Shown: positions 32,155 to 42,577 of the stretch, one piece after another
How positions within the stretch are numbered: position 1 is the stretch's first letter
Layout of the letters: each line of letters opens with the position of its first letter
NCBI GenBank assembly: GCA_937916565.1
Contig: CALFSR010000021.1
Span: 1-64,000, forward strand
From: an uncultured Bacillota bacterium
Lineage (GTDB): Bacteria; Bacillota; Limnochordia; Limnochordales; ZCTH02-B6
Direction of reading: 5' to 3'
Length of the DNA stretch: 64,000 bases
Notes under the pieces: model-generated
What the model was told of the DNA's origin: nothing
The model's input: only the letters and a program-made list of their open reading frames with translations
The model's database searches: none
Made by a program: the position numbers and the translations under genes

Positions 32155-33045
32155 TCAGCGGTACCCCAGCTCCTGGAGGGCGCCGGGCCGGTCCCGCCAG
32201 CCCGGTTTCGTCTTGACCCACAGCTGCAGGTTGATCTGGCTGCCGAGCAGCGCCTCGATCTCCATGCGGGCGAGCCGCCCGATCTCCTTCAGCATGCGGC
32301 CTCCCTGACCGATGATGATGCCCTTTTGGCTGTCGCGCTCCACGATGATGGTGGCATGAATGTCCACCAGGTCCCGGTCGGGCCGCCGGCGCATCTGCTC
32401 CACCGTCACCGCGACGGAATGGGGCACTTCCTCCTGGGTCTGGTGGAACACTTGCTCCCGGATAAGTTCGGCGACGAGAAACTCCTCGGGCCTGTCCGTG
32501 ACCCACTCGTCGGGGAAAAACTTCGGGCCCTCGGGCAGCTGCGCCACGATCCAGTCCACAAGCTCTGCGGTCCCCTGGCCCGTCACCGCCGATACGGGCG
32601 CCACATGGGCAAAGTCGCCCAGCTCGGCAAAGGCCGCCACCGCGGCCGCGCTTTCCTGGACCAGGTCCATCTTGTTGACGACTAGTACGACCGGCGTGTC
32701 CACACTCGATAGCTCCTTGGCAATGAGCCGATCACCCGCACGCACGCCGGCGGCGCCGTCGACGACGAACAGGATGACATCCACCTCGTTCCAGGTGGTG
32801 CGCGCCGTTTGCACCATGTAGTCTCCCAGCAGGTGCTTGGGCTTGTGTACACCGGGCGTGTCGATGAAGACCACTTGGGCGTCGGGCCGGGTCAAGACGG
32901 CTTGGATGCGGTGCCGGGTCGTCTGCGGCTTGTCGGAAACGATAGCCACTTTGGCGCCGACGACCGCATTGAGCAGCGTCGACTTGCCGACGTTGGGACG
33001 ACCGATGAGGCTTGCGAAACCGGAACGGAACGCGCCTGCGTCCAC
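32155..33045 (-). CDS. era: Ribosome-assembly GTPase Era
   Basis: Binds the 3-prime end of 16S rRNA and checks 30S maturation. 296 residues: G1 GRPNVGKSTLLN, G2 region QTTRHR, G3 DTPGVHKPKH, G4 NKMDL, G5 VSAVTG, then a C-terminal KH domain with IIVERDSQKGIIIGQGG. GTG at 33043-33045, three bases after the cdd stop. Operon phoH-pgpH-ybeY-dgkA/cdd-era. Confidence 0.97.
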   Translation of the reverse strand: MDAGAFRSGFASLIGRPNVGKSTLLNAVVGAKVAIVSDKPQTTRHRIQAVLTRPDAQVVFIDTPGVHKPKHLLGDYMVQTARTTWNEVDVILFVVDGAAGVRAGDRLIAKELSSVDTPVVLVVNKMDLVQESAAAVAAFAELGDFAHVAPVSAVTGQGTAELVDWIVAQLPEGPKFFPDEWVTDRPEEFLVAELIREQVFHQTQEEVPHSVAVTVEQMRRRPDRDLVDIHATIIVERDSQKGIIIGQGGRMLKEIGRLARMEIEALLGSQINLQLWVKTKPGWRDRPGALQELGYR

Positions 33046-33048
33046 GCT

Positions 33049-33957
33049 CTACCCTTCCCTGGACGGCAGGTGAAACACGCCGGGGATCAGCTCCGCAAGC
33101 GCCACCACTCGCCGCTTGCCCTTGAGATTGGCCAAGATGACGGGCATGTCGGGTGCAAACTCGCTCAGCGTCTGCCGGCAAATGCCGCACGGCGGAGCGG
33201 GGTCGTCCACGTCCGTGACAACCGCCAACGCCCGGAAGGCCCGCTGTCCATGCGCCACGGCGCTTCCCAGAGCCACCCGCTCGGCGCAGATGGTCGCGCC
33301 ATACGACGCGTTTTCCATGTTGCAGCCCGTGAAGATCTCGCCGCTTTCGCCCATGAGCGCGGCACCCACGAGGAACCCGGAGTAAGGCGCGTAAGCCCGT
33401 TCCCGCGCTTCCCGCGCCGCGGCGACGAGCTTATCGACTTCCGCCTCGGAAAGCCCAAACGGGCCTTCGCTCGCCATGTCCACAGCCATCACCTTCCTTG
33501 GTGCCGCCTGCGCCAGGGCCAGCGCCGCGGCCAAGCCGCCCGAAGACAGCGCAGCCAAGAGCGGCGGCAAGTAAGGGACGAACACGATGTACCCGATGAC
33601 CGCCGCCGCGCATGCGACGACGAGGACGCCGCCCGCGGCGACGTTTTTCGCGACAGCGGCCAGGGGGTGGTACGCCGGCGTCACCAGGTCCACGACCGTT
33701 TCCACGGCGGTGTTGAGGAGCTCCGCGGCCAACACCGCGCCGATGGCCAGGACGAGTACGGCCAGCTCCACACCCTTCAACCCAACCGCCCACGCCAGCA
33801 GCGTCACCGCAGCCGCCGCGAGGACGTGAACGCGCACGTTGCGCTGGGTGCGAAACGCGTACGCGACACCTGCAAACGCAAAGCGGAAGCTCTCGATCAG
33901 CGTGCGGGCGCGCATGGGACGCCCGTGCTCCTCTCCCGCGGCCGCCTCAGGCCTCAC
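33049..33957 (-). CDS. Fusion of DgkA-type lipid kinase and cytidine deaminase
   Basis: One uninterrupted 302-residue frame holding two enzymes that are separate neighbours in Bacillus. Residues about 15-155 are a DgkA-type undecaprenol/diacylglycerol kinase: [17 protein letters not shown], two or three membrane segments and the catalytic [15 protein letters not shown]. Residues about 165-302 are homotetrameric-type cytidine deaminase: [13 protein letters not shown], zinc ligands in [10 protein letters not shown] and [13 protein letters not shown]. The GTG at 33955-33957 overlaps the ybeY stop; ATG at 33913-33915 is an alternative. AAGGAAGG at the junction, 8 bases before GTG 33481-33483, could also start a free deaminase. 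The fusion would put the deaminase at the membrane. Confidence 0.9.
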   Translation of the reverse strand: MRPEAAAGEEHGRPMRARTLIESFRFAFAGVAYAFRTQRNVRVHVLAAAAVTLLAWAVGLKGVELAVLVLAIGAVLAAELLNTAVETVVDLVTPAYHPLAAVAKNVAAGGVLVVACAAAVIGYIVFVPYLPPLLAALSSGGLAAALALAQAAPRKVMAVDMASEGPFGLSEAEVDKLVAAAREARERAYAPYSGFLVGAALMGESGEIFTGCNMENASYGATICAERVALGSAVAHGQRAFRALAVVTDVDDPAPPCGICRQTLSEFAPDMPVILANLKGKRRVVALAELIPGVFHLPSREG

Positions 33958-34433
33958 CGCACGAGGCCCGCCTCGGACAAAATGGCTTCCTCCCGCTCCC
34001 GCATGGCGGCCCGGTCGGTTTCCTCCTCATGATCATAGCCCAGCAGGTGCAATACCCCGTGCACGCACAAGTAGGCCAGCTCCCGCTCGAGGCTATGACC
34101 GTAGTCTTGTGCCTGACGGGCCGCCGTCTCCACGGAGATGACGACGTCGCCGACGAGAAGGGGCCGCTCCGGGAAGCGTTCCGGGTGCTCCCGCACAAGG
34201 GCAAGCTCCTCCGGTTCCCAGATGGGAAATGACAAGACGTCGGTAGGCGCGTCCTTGTCCCGGTAGTCGCGGTTGAGCTGCCGGATCTCCTCATCGTCCA
34301 CAAGGGTCACGTCCACCTGAGCGTGATCGGGCATGCCTTCGGCCGCCAACGCGGCCCGGGCGACGGCGACGAGCTGGTCCGTCATGGCCTCGGTCACGGA
34401 CAGGCGGGTGCGATTGATCAATAAAACGTCCAT
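33954..34433 (-). CDS. ybeY: Endoribonuclease YbeY
   Basis: Zinc-dependent RNase involved in 16S rRNA 3-prime processing and ribosome quality control. 159 residues: [17 protein letters not shown] in the middle and the zinc motif [11 protein letters not shown] near the C terminus. ATG at 34431-34433 with AAGGAGGAG 5 bases upstream. Between pgpH and dgkA as in Bacillus. Confidence 0.96.
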   Translation of the reverse strand: MDVLLINRTRLSVTEAMTDQLVAVARAALAAEGMPDHAQVDVTLVDDEEIRQLNRDYRDKDAPTDVLSFPIWEPEELALVREHPERFPERPLLVGDVVISVETAARQAQDYGHSLERELAYLCVHGVLHLLGYDHEEETDRAAMREREEAILSEAGLVR

Positions 34434-34491
34434 GCGGCTCCTCCTTGGGCGACCGGGCCTTCTCCGGTCCAGACGTGCCCGCCCGCCGGGA

Positions 34492-36801
34492 TCACGCGCG
34501 GCGGGCCTCCTGTTCCTTCAGCCGCTTCAGCTCCTGCTCCCGTACGGCCATCTCCGGATACTCGACCCGCTTGTGGAAAATGCCGGTCAAGACCCGTACA
34601 AAGGCTTCGGCGATCTTGTCCAGATCCCGCAAGGTCAGGTCGCTCTCATCGAGCTCGCCGGCTTCCAAGCGGTCCCTGATGATCCGCCGAACAAAACCCT
34701 CAATGCGCCCGGGGGTCGGCCGCCCCAGCGACCGCACGGCTGCTTCCACCGCGTCGGCCAGCATGACAAGGGCGGTCTCCTTGGACTGCGGGCGGGGTCC
34801 GGGATAGCGGAAGTCTTTTTCGTCGACGGACTCGCCCTTAGCGTTTTCCACGGCCTTTTGGTAGAAGTACTTGACCAGGTCCGTACCGTGATGCTCCCGG
34901 ATGAAGTTCACGATAACGTCGGGCAGATGGTACTCCTTGGCGAGCTCGAGGCCGTCCCGCACGTGCGAGATGATGATCAGGGTGCTCAGCGTCGGCGACA
35001 GCTTGTCGTGGGGGTTTTCCCCGCCAAACTGGTTCTCCACGAAAAAGTACGGGCGCTTCGTCTTGCCGATGTCGTGGTACTGGGCCCCGACCCGCACCAG
35101 AAGCTGGTCGGCGCCGATGGCCTCCGCGGCCGCCTCGGCCAAGTTGCCCACGAGAATGCTGTGGTGGTACGTGCCCGGCGCCTCCATCAGCAGTTTGCGC
35201 AGCAACGGGTGATTGGGATTGGACAGCTCAAGGAGCCGGATCGACGACGTGATGCCAAAAAGCGTCTCCAAGTACGGCAAGAGGCCGATGGTGCCCACCG
35301 CGGACACGATGCCGTTGACGATGCCCAGAAACGAGTATTGGACCAGGAACACTTCGCTGCGGATGAGTCCAAGGGCGATCATCGCCAAAAAGCACGCCCC
35401 GCCCACGATGAAACCGGCCCGCGTGAGATCCGAGCGCTGGCTCACCTTGGAAACGCTGTATACGGCCGCGATGCCGCCGGCAAGACCGAGCAGCAGCCAG
35501 CGCCCGTCGAAGCCAAACAGGGCTGCCAGCATCGTCGACAAGACGATGCTGACCACGACGGCAAGTCGCGAATCCAACAGGAGCGTGACCAAAAGGCCCG
35601 CCAATCCCACCGGCACTAGAATGGCGGTGCCGTCCCAATCGATGAAGCTGCCCACCTTGGCCAAGCCGGCGACAAGCAGCACGATGAGCCCCAGCAGCGC
35701 GAGCTGCCGTTCGCTCATGAGGATATCTCGCCGGTGCTGGTATAGGTACACTCCCACCACGCCAAACAGGAGCAACAGCAAGAGCGCGCTGCCGGCCAAC
35801 TGGCCGTAGCTGAACCCGCCCTCCAAGAGTCCGAGGTCCTGCAGCAGGGTGACGTGCTCGGGGCCGACCTGATCGCCCCGGCGGATGATGATCTGGCCTT
35901 CCACCACCCGTACCTCGGCCACGGAGCGTATCGCGTCCTGCCGAGCCCGCTCCATCCGCTCAGGGCTCGGGATCAGGTTCGGGCGGATGACCGCCTGCAC
36001 AACCTCGGCCACCAGTTCCCGCTCTCCTGCAGGCAACGCGGCGATCTGCGCCTGGGTCAAGACCGCCTCCCGCTCCCGCTCCAGGTCGTCGGTGCCAATG
36101 CGGCGGCGCTGCATGAAGTCGGCCGCGAAGCGTGCCGTCCGGTCCGCGAGCGCCGTGCGCGCCTCGTCAGGGAGCGCCAAGGCGTAGGCCAGTACGTCCG
36201 CCGCCAGCTCCACTCCCTGGTCGGCCAACAGCGCCTGCGCCCGGGCCACCATGTCGTCAATGGGCAGAGGCGGCGGTGCCGGGGCTTGCAACTCCTCCGG
36301 CTGTTCACCCGCGTCCTGTGACGCCCCGGACGGCGACTCCGCGGGCAGATCAGTCTCCGCGAGGGCATCCACCGCGCCCTTGCGCACTTCGGCAAGGACG
36401 CCGAAGATTGCTTTCACACGCTCTTCGGAGCGCAGCGCTTCCGCGGGGTTGATCTCCCAGTTGACCGGGTCGAGCTCGGCGTCGCGCACCGCCTGCCGTG
36501 CCGCCTGTTCCCGCAGCTGTTCCGTCCGGTACCTGTCGACCACGTCCCGGGGTGCGACCACGTCGTGGGTGGCCACATCCCCCACTTTCCAGTCCACCGC
36601 GTCCGGCCCGGCGCTAGCCGTCATAAGGACCAGGAGAACCACATACAGCGATCCTGCAAGCAGCAGGCGCCGGGCGCGGCTGGGCCGCGTAAAGAAACCG
36701 GCGATGGGTGCCCATACGGATGCGCGCAAAGACGCCCACGCGCCGTGGGCGCCCCCGCGACGGCCCTGGCCCGAACCGTTGCCGTCAGTTCTCCTGAACA
36801 T
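34492..36801 (-). CDS. pgpH: 7TM-HD cyclic-di-AMP phosphodiesterase, PgpH type
   Basis: 769-residue membrane protein. N-terminal membrane segment, then a large extracytoplasmic 7TMR-HDED domain (about 60-300), seven membrane segments (about 310-500) and a cytosolic HD domain with [32 protein letters not shown] and REHHGTDLV. In Listeria and Bacillus such proteins hydrolyse c-di-AMP. ATG at 36799-36801 follows GGGAG by 9 bases and lies inside the end of phoH; another ATG nine bases upstream is possible. Earlier in-frame codons translate to phoH-antiframe sequence. Confidence 0.94.
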   Translation of the reverse strand: MFRRTDGNGSGQGRRGGAHGAWASLRASVWAPIAGFFTRPSRARRLLLAGSLYVVLLVLMTASAGPDAVDWKVGDVATHDVVAPRDVVDRYRTEQLREQAARQAVRDAELDPVNWEINPAEALRSEERVKAIFGVLAEVRKGAVDALAETDLPAESPSGASQDAGEQPEELQAPAPPPLPIDDMVARAQALLADQGVELAADVLAYALALPDEARTALADRTARFAADFMQRRRIGTDDLEREREAVLTQAQIAALPAGERELVAEVVQAVIRPNLIPSPERMERARQDAIRSVAEVRVVEGQIIIRRGDQVGPEHVTLLQDLGLLEGGFSYGQLAGSALLLLLLFGVVGVYLYQHRRDILMSERQLALLGLIVLLVAGLAKVGSFIDWDGTAILVPVGLAGLLVTLLLDSRLAVVVSIVLSTMLAALFGFDGRWLLLGLAGGIAAVYSVSKVSQRSDLTRAGFIVGGACFLAMIALGLIRSEVFLVQYSFLGIVNGIVSAVGTIGLLPYLETLFGITSSIRLLELSNPNHPLLRKLLMEAPGTYHHSILVGNLAEAAAEAIGADQLLVRVGAQYHDIGKTKRPYFFVENQFGGENPHDKLSPTLSTLIIISHVRDGLELAKEYHLPDVIVNFIREHHGTDLVKYFYQKAVENAKGESVDEKDFRYPGPRPQSKETALVMLADAVEAAVRSLGRPTPGRIEGFVRRIIRDRLEAGELDESDLTLRDLDKIAEAFVRVLTGIFHKRVEYPEMAVREQELKRLKEQEARRA

Positions 36802-37813
36802 GCCGGTCATCTCCCGCCGCTTCCGCCCGCTGTCCGTTGCGAGCCTGGGCGCGGCGCTGCTCGTCCCGCTCGTAGGCGCGCACGATGGTCTGCACCAGTT
36901 CGTGCCGGACGACGTCCGCGTCCGACAGCTCGATGAAGGGGATTCCCGTTTCCGCCAGCACCATGCGTGCGTGCGCGAGACCCGACACTTGCCCCGGCGG
37001 CAGGTCGATCTGGGTGAGATCACCCGTCACTACCATCCGGGAACGCAGGCCCATGCGGGTCAGAAACATCTTCATCTGCTCGGGCGTGGTGTTTTGCGCC
37101 TCATCCAGAATGACGAAGGCATCCTCCAGCGTCCGGCCCCGCATGTACGCCAAGGGGGCGACTTCGATGACGCCCCGCTCCACATGGCGCTGGTACGTCT
37201 CGGCGCCGACAATATCGTACAAAGCATCGTACAGTGGCCGCAAGTACGGGTCGACCTTCTCCTGCAGGTCGCCTGGGAGAAATCCCAGCCGCTCACCGGC
37301 TTCCACCGCCGGCCGGCACAGGACGATGCGCGAGACCACCCTCTCCTTGAGGGCGGAAACCGCCACCGCCACGGCCAGGTACGTCTTGCCCGTGCCGGCC
37401 GGGCCGATGGCAAACACGAGGCTGTGGCGCTGCATAGCGTCCACATACAGCTTCTGCCCGAGCGTCCGCGGCGTTACCGGCCGGCCCCGGGCGGTCAGCA
37501 CCACGGCTTCCTTTTGAATGTCCGAGAGCCTGGCACCGTTGCCATGGGTCGCCAGGCGCAACGCATAGCGAACCTCCTGAGACGTCAAGTACGGGCGCCG
37601 GCGGGCTAGCTCGGTCAAGTCGCGCAGCACCCGCAGGGCCTTGTCCACCGCAGGCGCATCTCCGCTGATGGCCAGCGTATTGCCGCGCGGGACGATGCTC
37701 ACGCCCAGCTCCCGCGCGATCGCCCGCAGGTGCTCGTCGCGCTCGCCAAACACCCCCAAGGCCGCCGCATTATCGTCGACGACGAACTTCGCTTCTGCCA
37801 CCGCGTTGCCCAA
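36785..37813 (-). CDS. phoH: PhoH family ATPase
   Basis: 342 residues. N-terminal KH-like segment (GVSIVPRGNTLAISGD) followed by the PhoH ATPase: GPAGTGKTYLAVAVAV (Walker A), AFVILDEAQNTTPEQMKMFL (Walker B region) and VVTGDLTQIDLP. Possibly an RNA-associated ATPase/helicase; the role is not settled. Start TTG at 37811-37813 follows GGAGGGG at a rather long distance; GTG at 37799-37801 is the alternative. First gene of phoH-pgpH-ybeY-dgkA/cdd-era. Confidence 0.94.
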   Translation of the reverse strand: MGNAVAEAKFVVDDNAAALGVFGERDEHLRAIARELGVSIVPRGNTLAISGDAPAVDKALRVLRDLTELARRRPYLTSQEVRYALRLATHGNGARLSDIQKEAVVLTARGRPVTPRTLGQKLYVDAMQRHSLVFAIGPAGTGKTYLAVAVAVSALKERVVSRIVLCRPAVEAGERLGFLPGDLQEKVDPYLRPLYDALYDIVGAETYQRHVERGVIEVAPLAYMRGRTLEDAFVILDEAQNTTPEQMKMFLTRMGLRSRMVVTGDLTQIDLPPGQVSGLAHARMVLAETGIPFIELSDADVVRHELVQTIVRAYERDEQRRAQARNGQRAEAAGDDRHVQEN

Positions 37814-37875
37814 GCTCGCGGGTACCCCTCCTCATAAAGTCAACGCGCCCGTGCTCACCGCCGGAACGCCGTGGG

Positions 37876-39087
37876 CTATCCGGGGCCGCCCGCCGGGCCG
37901 CCGATGGGCTCAAAGCGCCCCAGTTCCTGCCGGACTTCGATAGTTACCGCGGCCCGCACGACTCCGGCCGCCGTGTCGTCCCACACGGACACCTGCTCGT
38001 CCAAGACTTCCGCCGCCGGCGGGAGTTGCGCCAGCGCCTGTGTCCTGGCTTGTGCCAGCGCTTCCTCCCGGGCGGCAACGGGATCCGGCGGCGCCTGCGT
38101 GCGCCGCACCTCCCGGGCGACGCGCCAGGTGACCGCAAGACCCGGGAACCAGCCTGGCGACCACTCCCACAGTTCCCACCGGGCATCGGCAAAGGGCGGC
38201 TCCGGACTGCCCATCTCGACCCGCCGCTCACCGACGCTGATCACCAGTTGCCGGTGCACCCGGCCCGTTTCTGTTTCGGACGAATGCGCCAGCGCCGCCT
38301 CGGCCAGACCACGGTACCAGGTACGCCCCTGAACGGTGCCCGCGGCCCGGACATACGGCAGCTCCCCTTGCGCGACCCGCTCTTCGTACTCGGCGCTGCC
38401 CGGCGGGAGCATGCCGCTGATGAGCGGCTGTCCTTCCCGCACCGTCTCGCCGGGAGCGACCAGCGCCTCGCCCCGGACGAGGGCGATCCGTTCCACAACG
38501 CCGTCCCGGGACGCCACGATGTGGCCCGGCCGGCGGACGTCGTCGCCAAGCACCGTCCGTTCGACGACCCGCACCGTGGCGGCCGCTCCCCGGACGTCCA
38601 CCGCGACCCACGCAAGACGGGGAATCGCCAAGTGGAGCCGCCGCTCGACGACGTCCCGCTGCACCCGCTCGCGCAGGACGCCCGGGCGCAAGCCCGCCTC
38701 CGCAGCGACGGCCAAGATCTCGTCGGCAGGGACCGTCCCCGCCCCATCCACCTGGACGAACCAGACGAACTGGGCGAGGACATACAAGAGCGCCGCGAAC
38801 AGGGCACCGCCGGCGACAAACGCCTGCCGGCGCCCGGCGCGGATCAGTACGAAGGGAAGCCCCTCCTTGCGCAGAATGGAGACGTCGACCCCGAGCCCCC
38901 TGGCCGCTCGCGCCAGCGCCGGAAAGTCGCCGGCGTGCACGCGCGCCACCAACAGCTCAGGCCCGGCCCTCTCCAACTGCCACAGGCCGATCCCTTGCGC
39001 GACCGCGCGGTTGACAAGCGCCTCCAGGCGCCCGCCCCGCGCTCTGATTATAACATATCCCCTGAATAGCGACGATAAGGCGCGCAA
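37876..39087 (-). CDS. yqfD: Sporulation protein YqfD
   Basis: 403 residues, close to the 398 of B. subtilis YqfD, a mother-cell (SigE) sporulation protein needed at engulfment. The N-terminal domain (LFRGYVIIRARGGRLEALVN) is cytosolic; one membrane segment near residues 92-110 (FVAGGALFAALLYVLAQFVW) is followed by an extracytoplasmic region with a FtsQ-like POTRA unit and a carrier-like unit (VVERIALVRGEALVAPGETVR). TTG at 39085-39087 is chosen from alignment with the Bacillus N terminus and a GGAGGG upstream; longer starts would cover yqfC in another frame. Paired with yqfC. Confidence 0.9.
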   Translation of the reverse strand: MRALSSLFRGYVIIRARGGRLEALVNRAVAQGIGLWQLERAGPELLVARVHAGDFPALARAARGLGVDVSILRKEGLPFVLIRAGRRQAFVAGGALFAALLYVLAQFVWFVQVDGAGTVPADEILAVAAEAGLRPGVLRERVQRDVVERRLHLAIPRLAWVAVDVRGAAATVRVVERTVLGDDVRRPGHIVASRDGVVERIALVRGEALVAPGETVREGQPLISGMLPPGSAEYEERVAQGELPYVRAAGTVQGRTWYRGLAEAALAHSSETETGRVHRQLVISVGERRVEMGSPEPPFADARWELWEWSPGWFPGLAVTWRVAREVRRTQAPPDPVAAREEALAQARTQALAQLPPAAEVLDEQVSVWDDTAAGVVRAAVTIEVRQELGRFEPIGGPAGGPG

Positions 39088-39106
39088 CGGCGAGGCCGGG
39101 CCCTCC

Positions 39107-39385
39107 CTACCGGCGCAGCTGCACCTGGAGGATGCGCCCGTCCACCACCAGTTCCTGCGGCAAGATACTGCCGATGCGCAAGCGGCTGCCCGACACCACC
39201 AGCTCCCCCCGGGCCGTTCGCACCCGCACCTCCCGGGGACTGTAGTGAAGCAGCCCCTGGTGATTTTCCACCAGCACCTGCACATCGCCGATGAGCGTCG
39301 TTTTGGGCAGGTTGAACGCGATGTCGAGGGGCAGGTCCAGCGCCCGGACAAGCCGCCCGACCAGCGTGCCGCGCTCGGGTTCCAC
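39107..39385 (-). CDS. yqfC: Sporulation protein YqfC
   Basis: 92 residues matching the YabP/YqfC family: LPLDIAFNLPKTTLIGD, VLVENHQGLLHYSPREV and VVSGSRLRIGSILPQELVVDG. The family acts in sporulation. GTG at 39383-39385 with GGGAGGG 6 bases upstream. It precedes yqfD by 19 bases, the usual pairing. Confidence 0.93.
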   Translation of the reverse strand: MEPERGTLVGRLVRALDLPLDIAFNLPKTTLIGDVQVLVENHQGLLHYSPREVRVRTARGELVVSGSRLRIGSILPQELVVDGRILQVQLRR

Positions 39386-39426
39386 GGACGTCCCTCCCGG
39401 GACACCCTATGCGGGCGGCAGCTGCG

Positions 39427-40092
39427 CTAGACCCGCGGCCACACCCGGTACGGCCGCGCCGCCCGGGGGGCATCGAGCACCTCCCTTAGGATCACGGCCG
39501 CACGCCACGGATTGTCGCCCGAAAGCAGCGCAGCGACTGCCGGCGTAGCACCACCGCCCGCCCTGTAAGCTTGCGGCCGCTGTGTCCGCTCAGGCGGCGC
39601 GCCCGGCGCCGCGTCCCAATCCTCGCCCAACGAGGACTCAAAATCGACGCCTCGCAGCCGCGGCGCGATAGTCGACGGGTGTATCGTCGGCTTGGCCGCC
39701 TGCGTCGCCGCGCTCTGGCGCCTTGTGGGTTCAGGCCGGCTCCAGGCCGGCCGTTCGCCTGGTCGCTCGGTGCCCGGGCCACGGCGGGAAGAGCCACGCT
39801 GCCCGGAGGGACGGCGAGCAGCCGGAGCGGAATCGCGCTCCGCCCCCTGCAGCACGACGGGCTGCGGCCCTTCTCCCCCGCCGGCGGCGGGCGGCGCGGC
39901 CGTCGCCTCTCTCGCCCGCCGCAACCGGCGCTCGAGCTCCTCCATATCGAGGACTATGGGGCCTAGCTCCCCGTCGCTCGGCGAGTCCTGCGCCCGTCGG
40001 CCGCCAGGAGCACCCCGGCGCACGAGGCCGCTCAAGACCGACGAGAGGACGTAGAGCAGAAAGAGCACGACAAAAATATCATCAAAGCTCAA
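39427..40092 (-). CDS. Hypothetical single-pass membrane protein between floA and yqfC
   Basis: Not recognised. 221 residues: an N-terminal membrane segment (DIFVVLFLLYVLSSVLSGLV), a short acidic stretch with DMEELERRLRRA, a long disordered Pro/Ala/Arg/Gln-rich region (about 60-150) and a C-terminal conserved-looking segment (SGDNPWRAAVILREVLDAPRA). The end looks like a short helical motif that could bind a partner. It lies 36 bases after floA and 41 before yqfC, so it is probably co-transcribed. Bacillus has a small gene (yqfB) in this position but of different sequence. Confidence 0.75.
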   Translation of the reverse strand: MSFDDIFVVLFLLYVLSSVLSGLVRRGAPGGRRAQDSPSDGELGPIVLDMEELERRLRRAREATAAPPAAGGGEGPQPVVLQGAERDSAPAARRPSGQRGSSRRGPGTERPGERPAWSRPEPTRRQSAATQAAKPTIHPSTIAPRLRGVDFESSLGEDWDAAPGAPPERTQRPQAYRAGGGATPAVAALLSGDNPWRAAVILREVLDAPRAARPYRVWPRV

Positions 40093-40128
40093 TCGCCCTC
40101 ACCTCCCGCCCGCGGTACCACGTGGTCC

Positions 40129-41142
40129 TCATTGCCCGCGCTTTGTCGGCTCGCCGCTCCCCTGGCCCTCGGCAGCCTCCCCGCCGCGGCCGATGGCCTG
40201 GCGCATTTCGGTGTCGGCAATAAGGTTGCGCATGGCGTAGTAATCCATAACGCCTAGACGGCCTTCGCGCAGGGCCGAGGCCAGCGCCTTGGGTACTTCC
40301 GCCTCGGCCTCGACGACCCGGGCCCGCATCTCTTCGACCATGGCCCGCATCTCCTGCTCGCGGGCGAGAGCTGCGAACCGGCGTTCGGCCGCCTTGGCCT
40401 GGGCGATGTTCTTGTCGGCTTCGGCCTGGTCCATCTGCAGCTGCGCACCGATGTTGCGCCCTACGTCCACGTCAGCGATATCGATGGACAATATCTCATA
40501 GGCTGTTCCCGCGTCCAGGCCTTTGTCCAACACCGTCTTGGAAATGCGATCCGGGTTCTCCAGCACTTCTTCGTGGCTCTCCGCCGAACCAACCGTCGTC
40601 ACGATGCCTTCGCCGACGCGGGCAACGATCGTCTCCTCACCGGCGCCGCCGACCAGCCGCTCGATGTTGGCCCGCACCGTAACGCGCGCCTTGACCTTGA
40701 GTTCGATGCCGTTTTTGGCCACCGCGGAGATGACCGGCGTCTCGATCACCCGCGGGTTGACGCTCACCTGCACGGCTTCCAGGACGTTCCGGCCGGCGAG
40801 GTCGATGGCAGCCGCCCGCTCGAACGTAAGCTCGATCTGCGCCCGGTGGGCGGCGATCAAGGCGTCGACGACCCGGTCCACGTTGCCGCCCGCCAAATAG
40901 TGAGCCTCCAATTTGTCAATGGCAACGTCCATTCCGGCTTTCATCGCCTTGATAAGGGGCAGGACGATCTTTTGGGGCGGCACCCGGCGCAGCCGCATGC
41001 CGACAAGCTGCAGGATGCCCACCCGCACGCCCGCCGCCCAAGAGGATATCCACAAGCCTACCGGGATGAAGTTGAAGAACACGATCACAAAGATTACCGC
41101 GAGCACAAAGATGAACAGACCTGTAAACGTCGCCAGTTCCAT
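40129..41142 (-). CDS. floA: Flotillin-like protein FloA (YqfA)
   Basis: Scaffold of functional membrane microdomains. 337 residues: N-terminal membrane hairpin ([21 protein letters not shown]), then the YqfA/FloA core ([56 protein letters not shown]) and a Glu/Ala-rich coiled coil (about 230-300). ATG at 41140-41142 with GGGAGGCTGA upstream. Downstream of the nfeD-like gene, the classic yqeZ-yqfA pairing. Confidence 0.96.
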   Translation of the reverse strand: MELATFTGLFIFVLAVIFVIVFFNFIPVGLWISSWAAGVRVGILQLVGMRLRRVPPQKIVLPLIKAMKAGMDVAIDKLEAHYLAGGNVDRVVDALIAAHRAQIELTFERAAAIDLAGRNVLEAVQVSVNPRVIETPVISAVAKNGIELKVKARVTVRANIERLVGGAGEETIVARVGEGIVTTVGSAESHEEVLENPDRISKTVLDKGLDAGTAYEILSIDIADVDVGRNIGAQLQMDQAEADKNIAQAKAAERRFAALAREQEMRAMVEEMRARVVEAEAEVPKALASALREGRLGVMDYYAMRNLIADTEMRQAIGRGGEAAEGQGSGEPTKRGQ

Positions 41143-41183
41143 CGTCTCAGCCTCCCGCTCGATTGTTGCGGTGCTGCGTTTCC

Positions 41184-42488
41184 CTACCCTTCCTTGGCCT
41201 GCCGGACCGTAACACGGCCCCCGATCACCTTGGTGACTTTGACCGGAGTACCGGCCGGGAGAAACTCACCCTCCGAGACGGCGTCAACCCGCAAACCGCC
41301 GATCTCGACGGTGCCCGCCGGGCGGAGCGGCGTGAGCGCCTGACCTTGAGCGCCTACGTGTACCACCGGGTCCTGAGGATCGTCCCCGGGAACGCCTAGT
41401 TCCTCAAGGCGCGTTTCCAGCGCGATGCGCCGCCATATTCCCGTCTTTGGCACGCGCCGGATCAGGAAAGCGCCAAAGACAACGGTGGCCAACGTCGCAA
41501 GGCCGATGACTGTAAAGGCGGACGAGGCGTCCGGGAACGACAGGTAAAGGCTGGCAAAAATCGCGGCCAACCCGCCGACTCCGGCCACGCCAAAGCCCGG
41601 GAGGACGAGCGCCTCCAAAAGGAGCAGCCCGATCCCCAGCAGGAACAGGAGAACGATCTCCAGCCCGGCGAGGCCGGCAATGAGCCGCGCCCCAAAGAAA
41701 AGCGCGAGCGCGGTTAGGCCCGCGGTGCCTGGCACGCCCCAGCCAGGACTCGTCACCTCTGCCAAGAGCCCCAGGAAACCGAGCGTCAGGAGCAAGGAAC
41801 TGACGGTGGGATCCGTGAAGAAGCGGGCGATCCGCTCCGCCCAGTTGGGGCTGAGCTCCGCCACGACGGCGCCGGACAGTCCGAACGCGGCCAGCACGTC
41901 CTGGCGGCTTTCGGCGACCAGATCAACAAAGCCCAGCTCGCCCGCGCGGGCCGCCGTCAGAGTCAAGATCTCCCCCTCCGCCACCAGCCCCTCGATGGCG
42001 ATGCGCTTGTCCACCATGGCCGCCGCCACCTTGGGATCCCGGCCGTGACGCTGGGCCGTCGCCTCAAACTCTGCCCGCAGCGCGGAAATGGTCTTCTCCT
42101 CGGCGGGCTGCGGCTCGGCGGCTCCGATGCTCGCCCCCGGCGCCATGGCGATCTTGTCGGCCGCCAGCGTGATCAGCGCGCCCGCGGACCACGCCCGCTC
42201 CCGGACAAAGGCCAGCACCGGCCGCCCGGCCGCGAGCAGGCTGTCGCGGATCGCGGTGGCCGAGTCGACCCGGCCGCCGAAGGTGTTTACCTCGAGCAAT
42301 ATCGCATCGGCCCGCTCCTCGCGCGCGAGGGCGACCGATCGCTCCACGAAGGCCGCCAGCCCCTCGTCGATCGTACCCACGACGGGGATGACGTACACCC
42401 TAGCTGCGCCTTGCGCCAAGACCCCGTTGCCCCATACGGCGGCCAGCAGCAGGAATAGGAGCAATCCCACCCAGCGGTGTCTCGTCAC
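41184..42488 (-). CDS. NfeD family membrane-bound serine protease-like protein (YqeZ type)
   Basis: 434 residues. Signal peptide ([19 protein letters not shown]), a ClpP-like protease domain (about 27-210) with [18 protein letters not shown], the nucleophile Ser in [16 protein letters not shown] and the Lys in [12 protein letters not shown], then several membrane segments and a C-terminal NfeD OB-fold ([21 protein letters not shown]). GTG at 42486-42488 has GGGAGG 5 bases upstream; an upstream Met would start inside the rpsU terminator. Works with the adjacent flotillin in membrane quality control in related systems. Confidence 0.93.
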   Translation of the reverse strand: MTRHRWVGLLLFLLLAAVWGNGVLAQGAARVYVIPVVGTIDEGLAAFVERSVALAREERADAILLEVNTFGGRVDSATAIRDSLLAAGRPVLAFVRERAWSAGALITLAADKIAMAPGASIGAAEPQPAEEKTISALRAEFEATAQRHGRDPKVAAAMVDKRIAIEGLVAEGEILTLTAARAGELGFVDLVAESRQDVLAAFGLSGAVVAELSPNWAERIARFFTDPTVSSLLLTLGFLGLLAEVTSPGWGVPGTAGLTALALFFGARLIAGLAGLEIVLLFLLGIGLLLLEALVLPGFGVAGVGGLAAIFASLYLSFPDASSAFTVIGLATLATVVFGAFLIRRVPKTGIWRRIALETRLEELGVPGDDPQDPVVHVGAQGQALTPLRPAGTVEIGGLRVDAVSEGEFLPAGTPVKVTKVIGGRVTVRQAKEG

Positions 42489-42523
42489 GCTTCCTCCCTC
42501 GCTTGCCGCAGTTCGGCGCCGAC

Positions 42524-42550
42524 AAAAAGGGAGGCCCACCCCGGCCTCCC
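42524..42550 (-). terminator. Rho-independent terminator of rpsU
   Basis: Perfect 8-base stem GGGAGGCC / GGCCTCCC with a six-base loop (42529-42550), followed on the minus strand by TTTTT (42524-42528). It separates rpsU from nfeD. Confidence 0.9.
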
Positions 42551-42577
42551 CTCCATCGTCCCAGTCACTGCCGCCGC

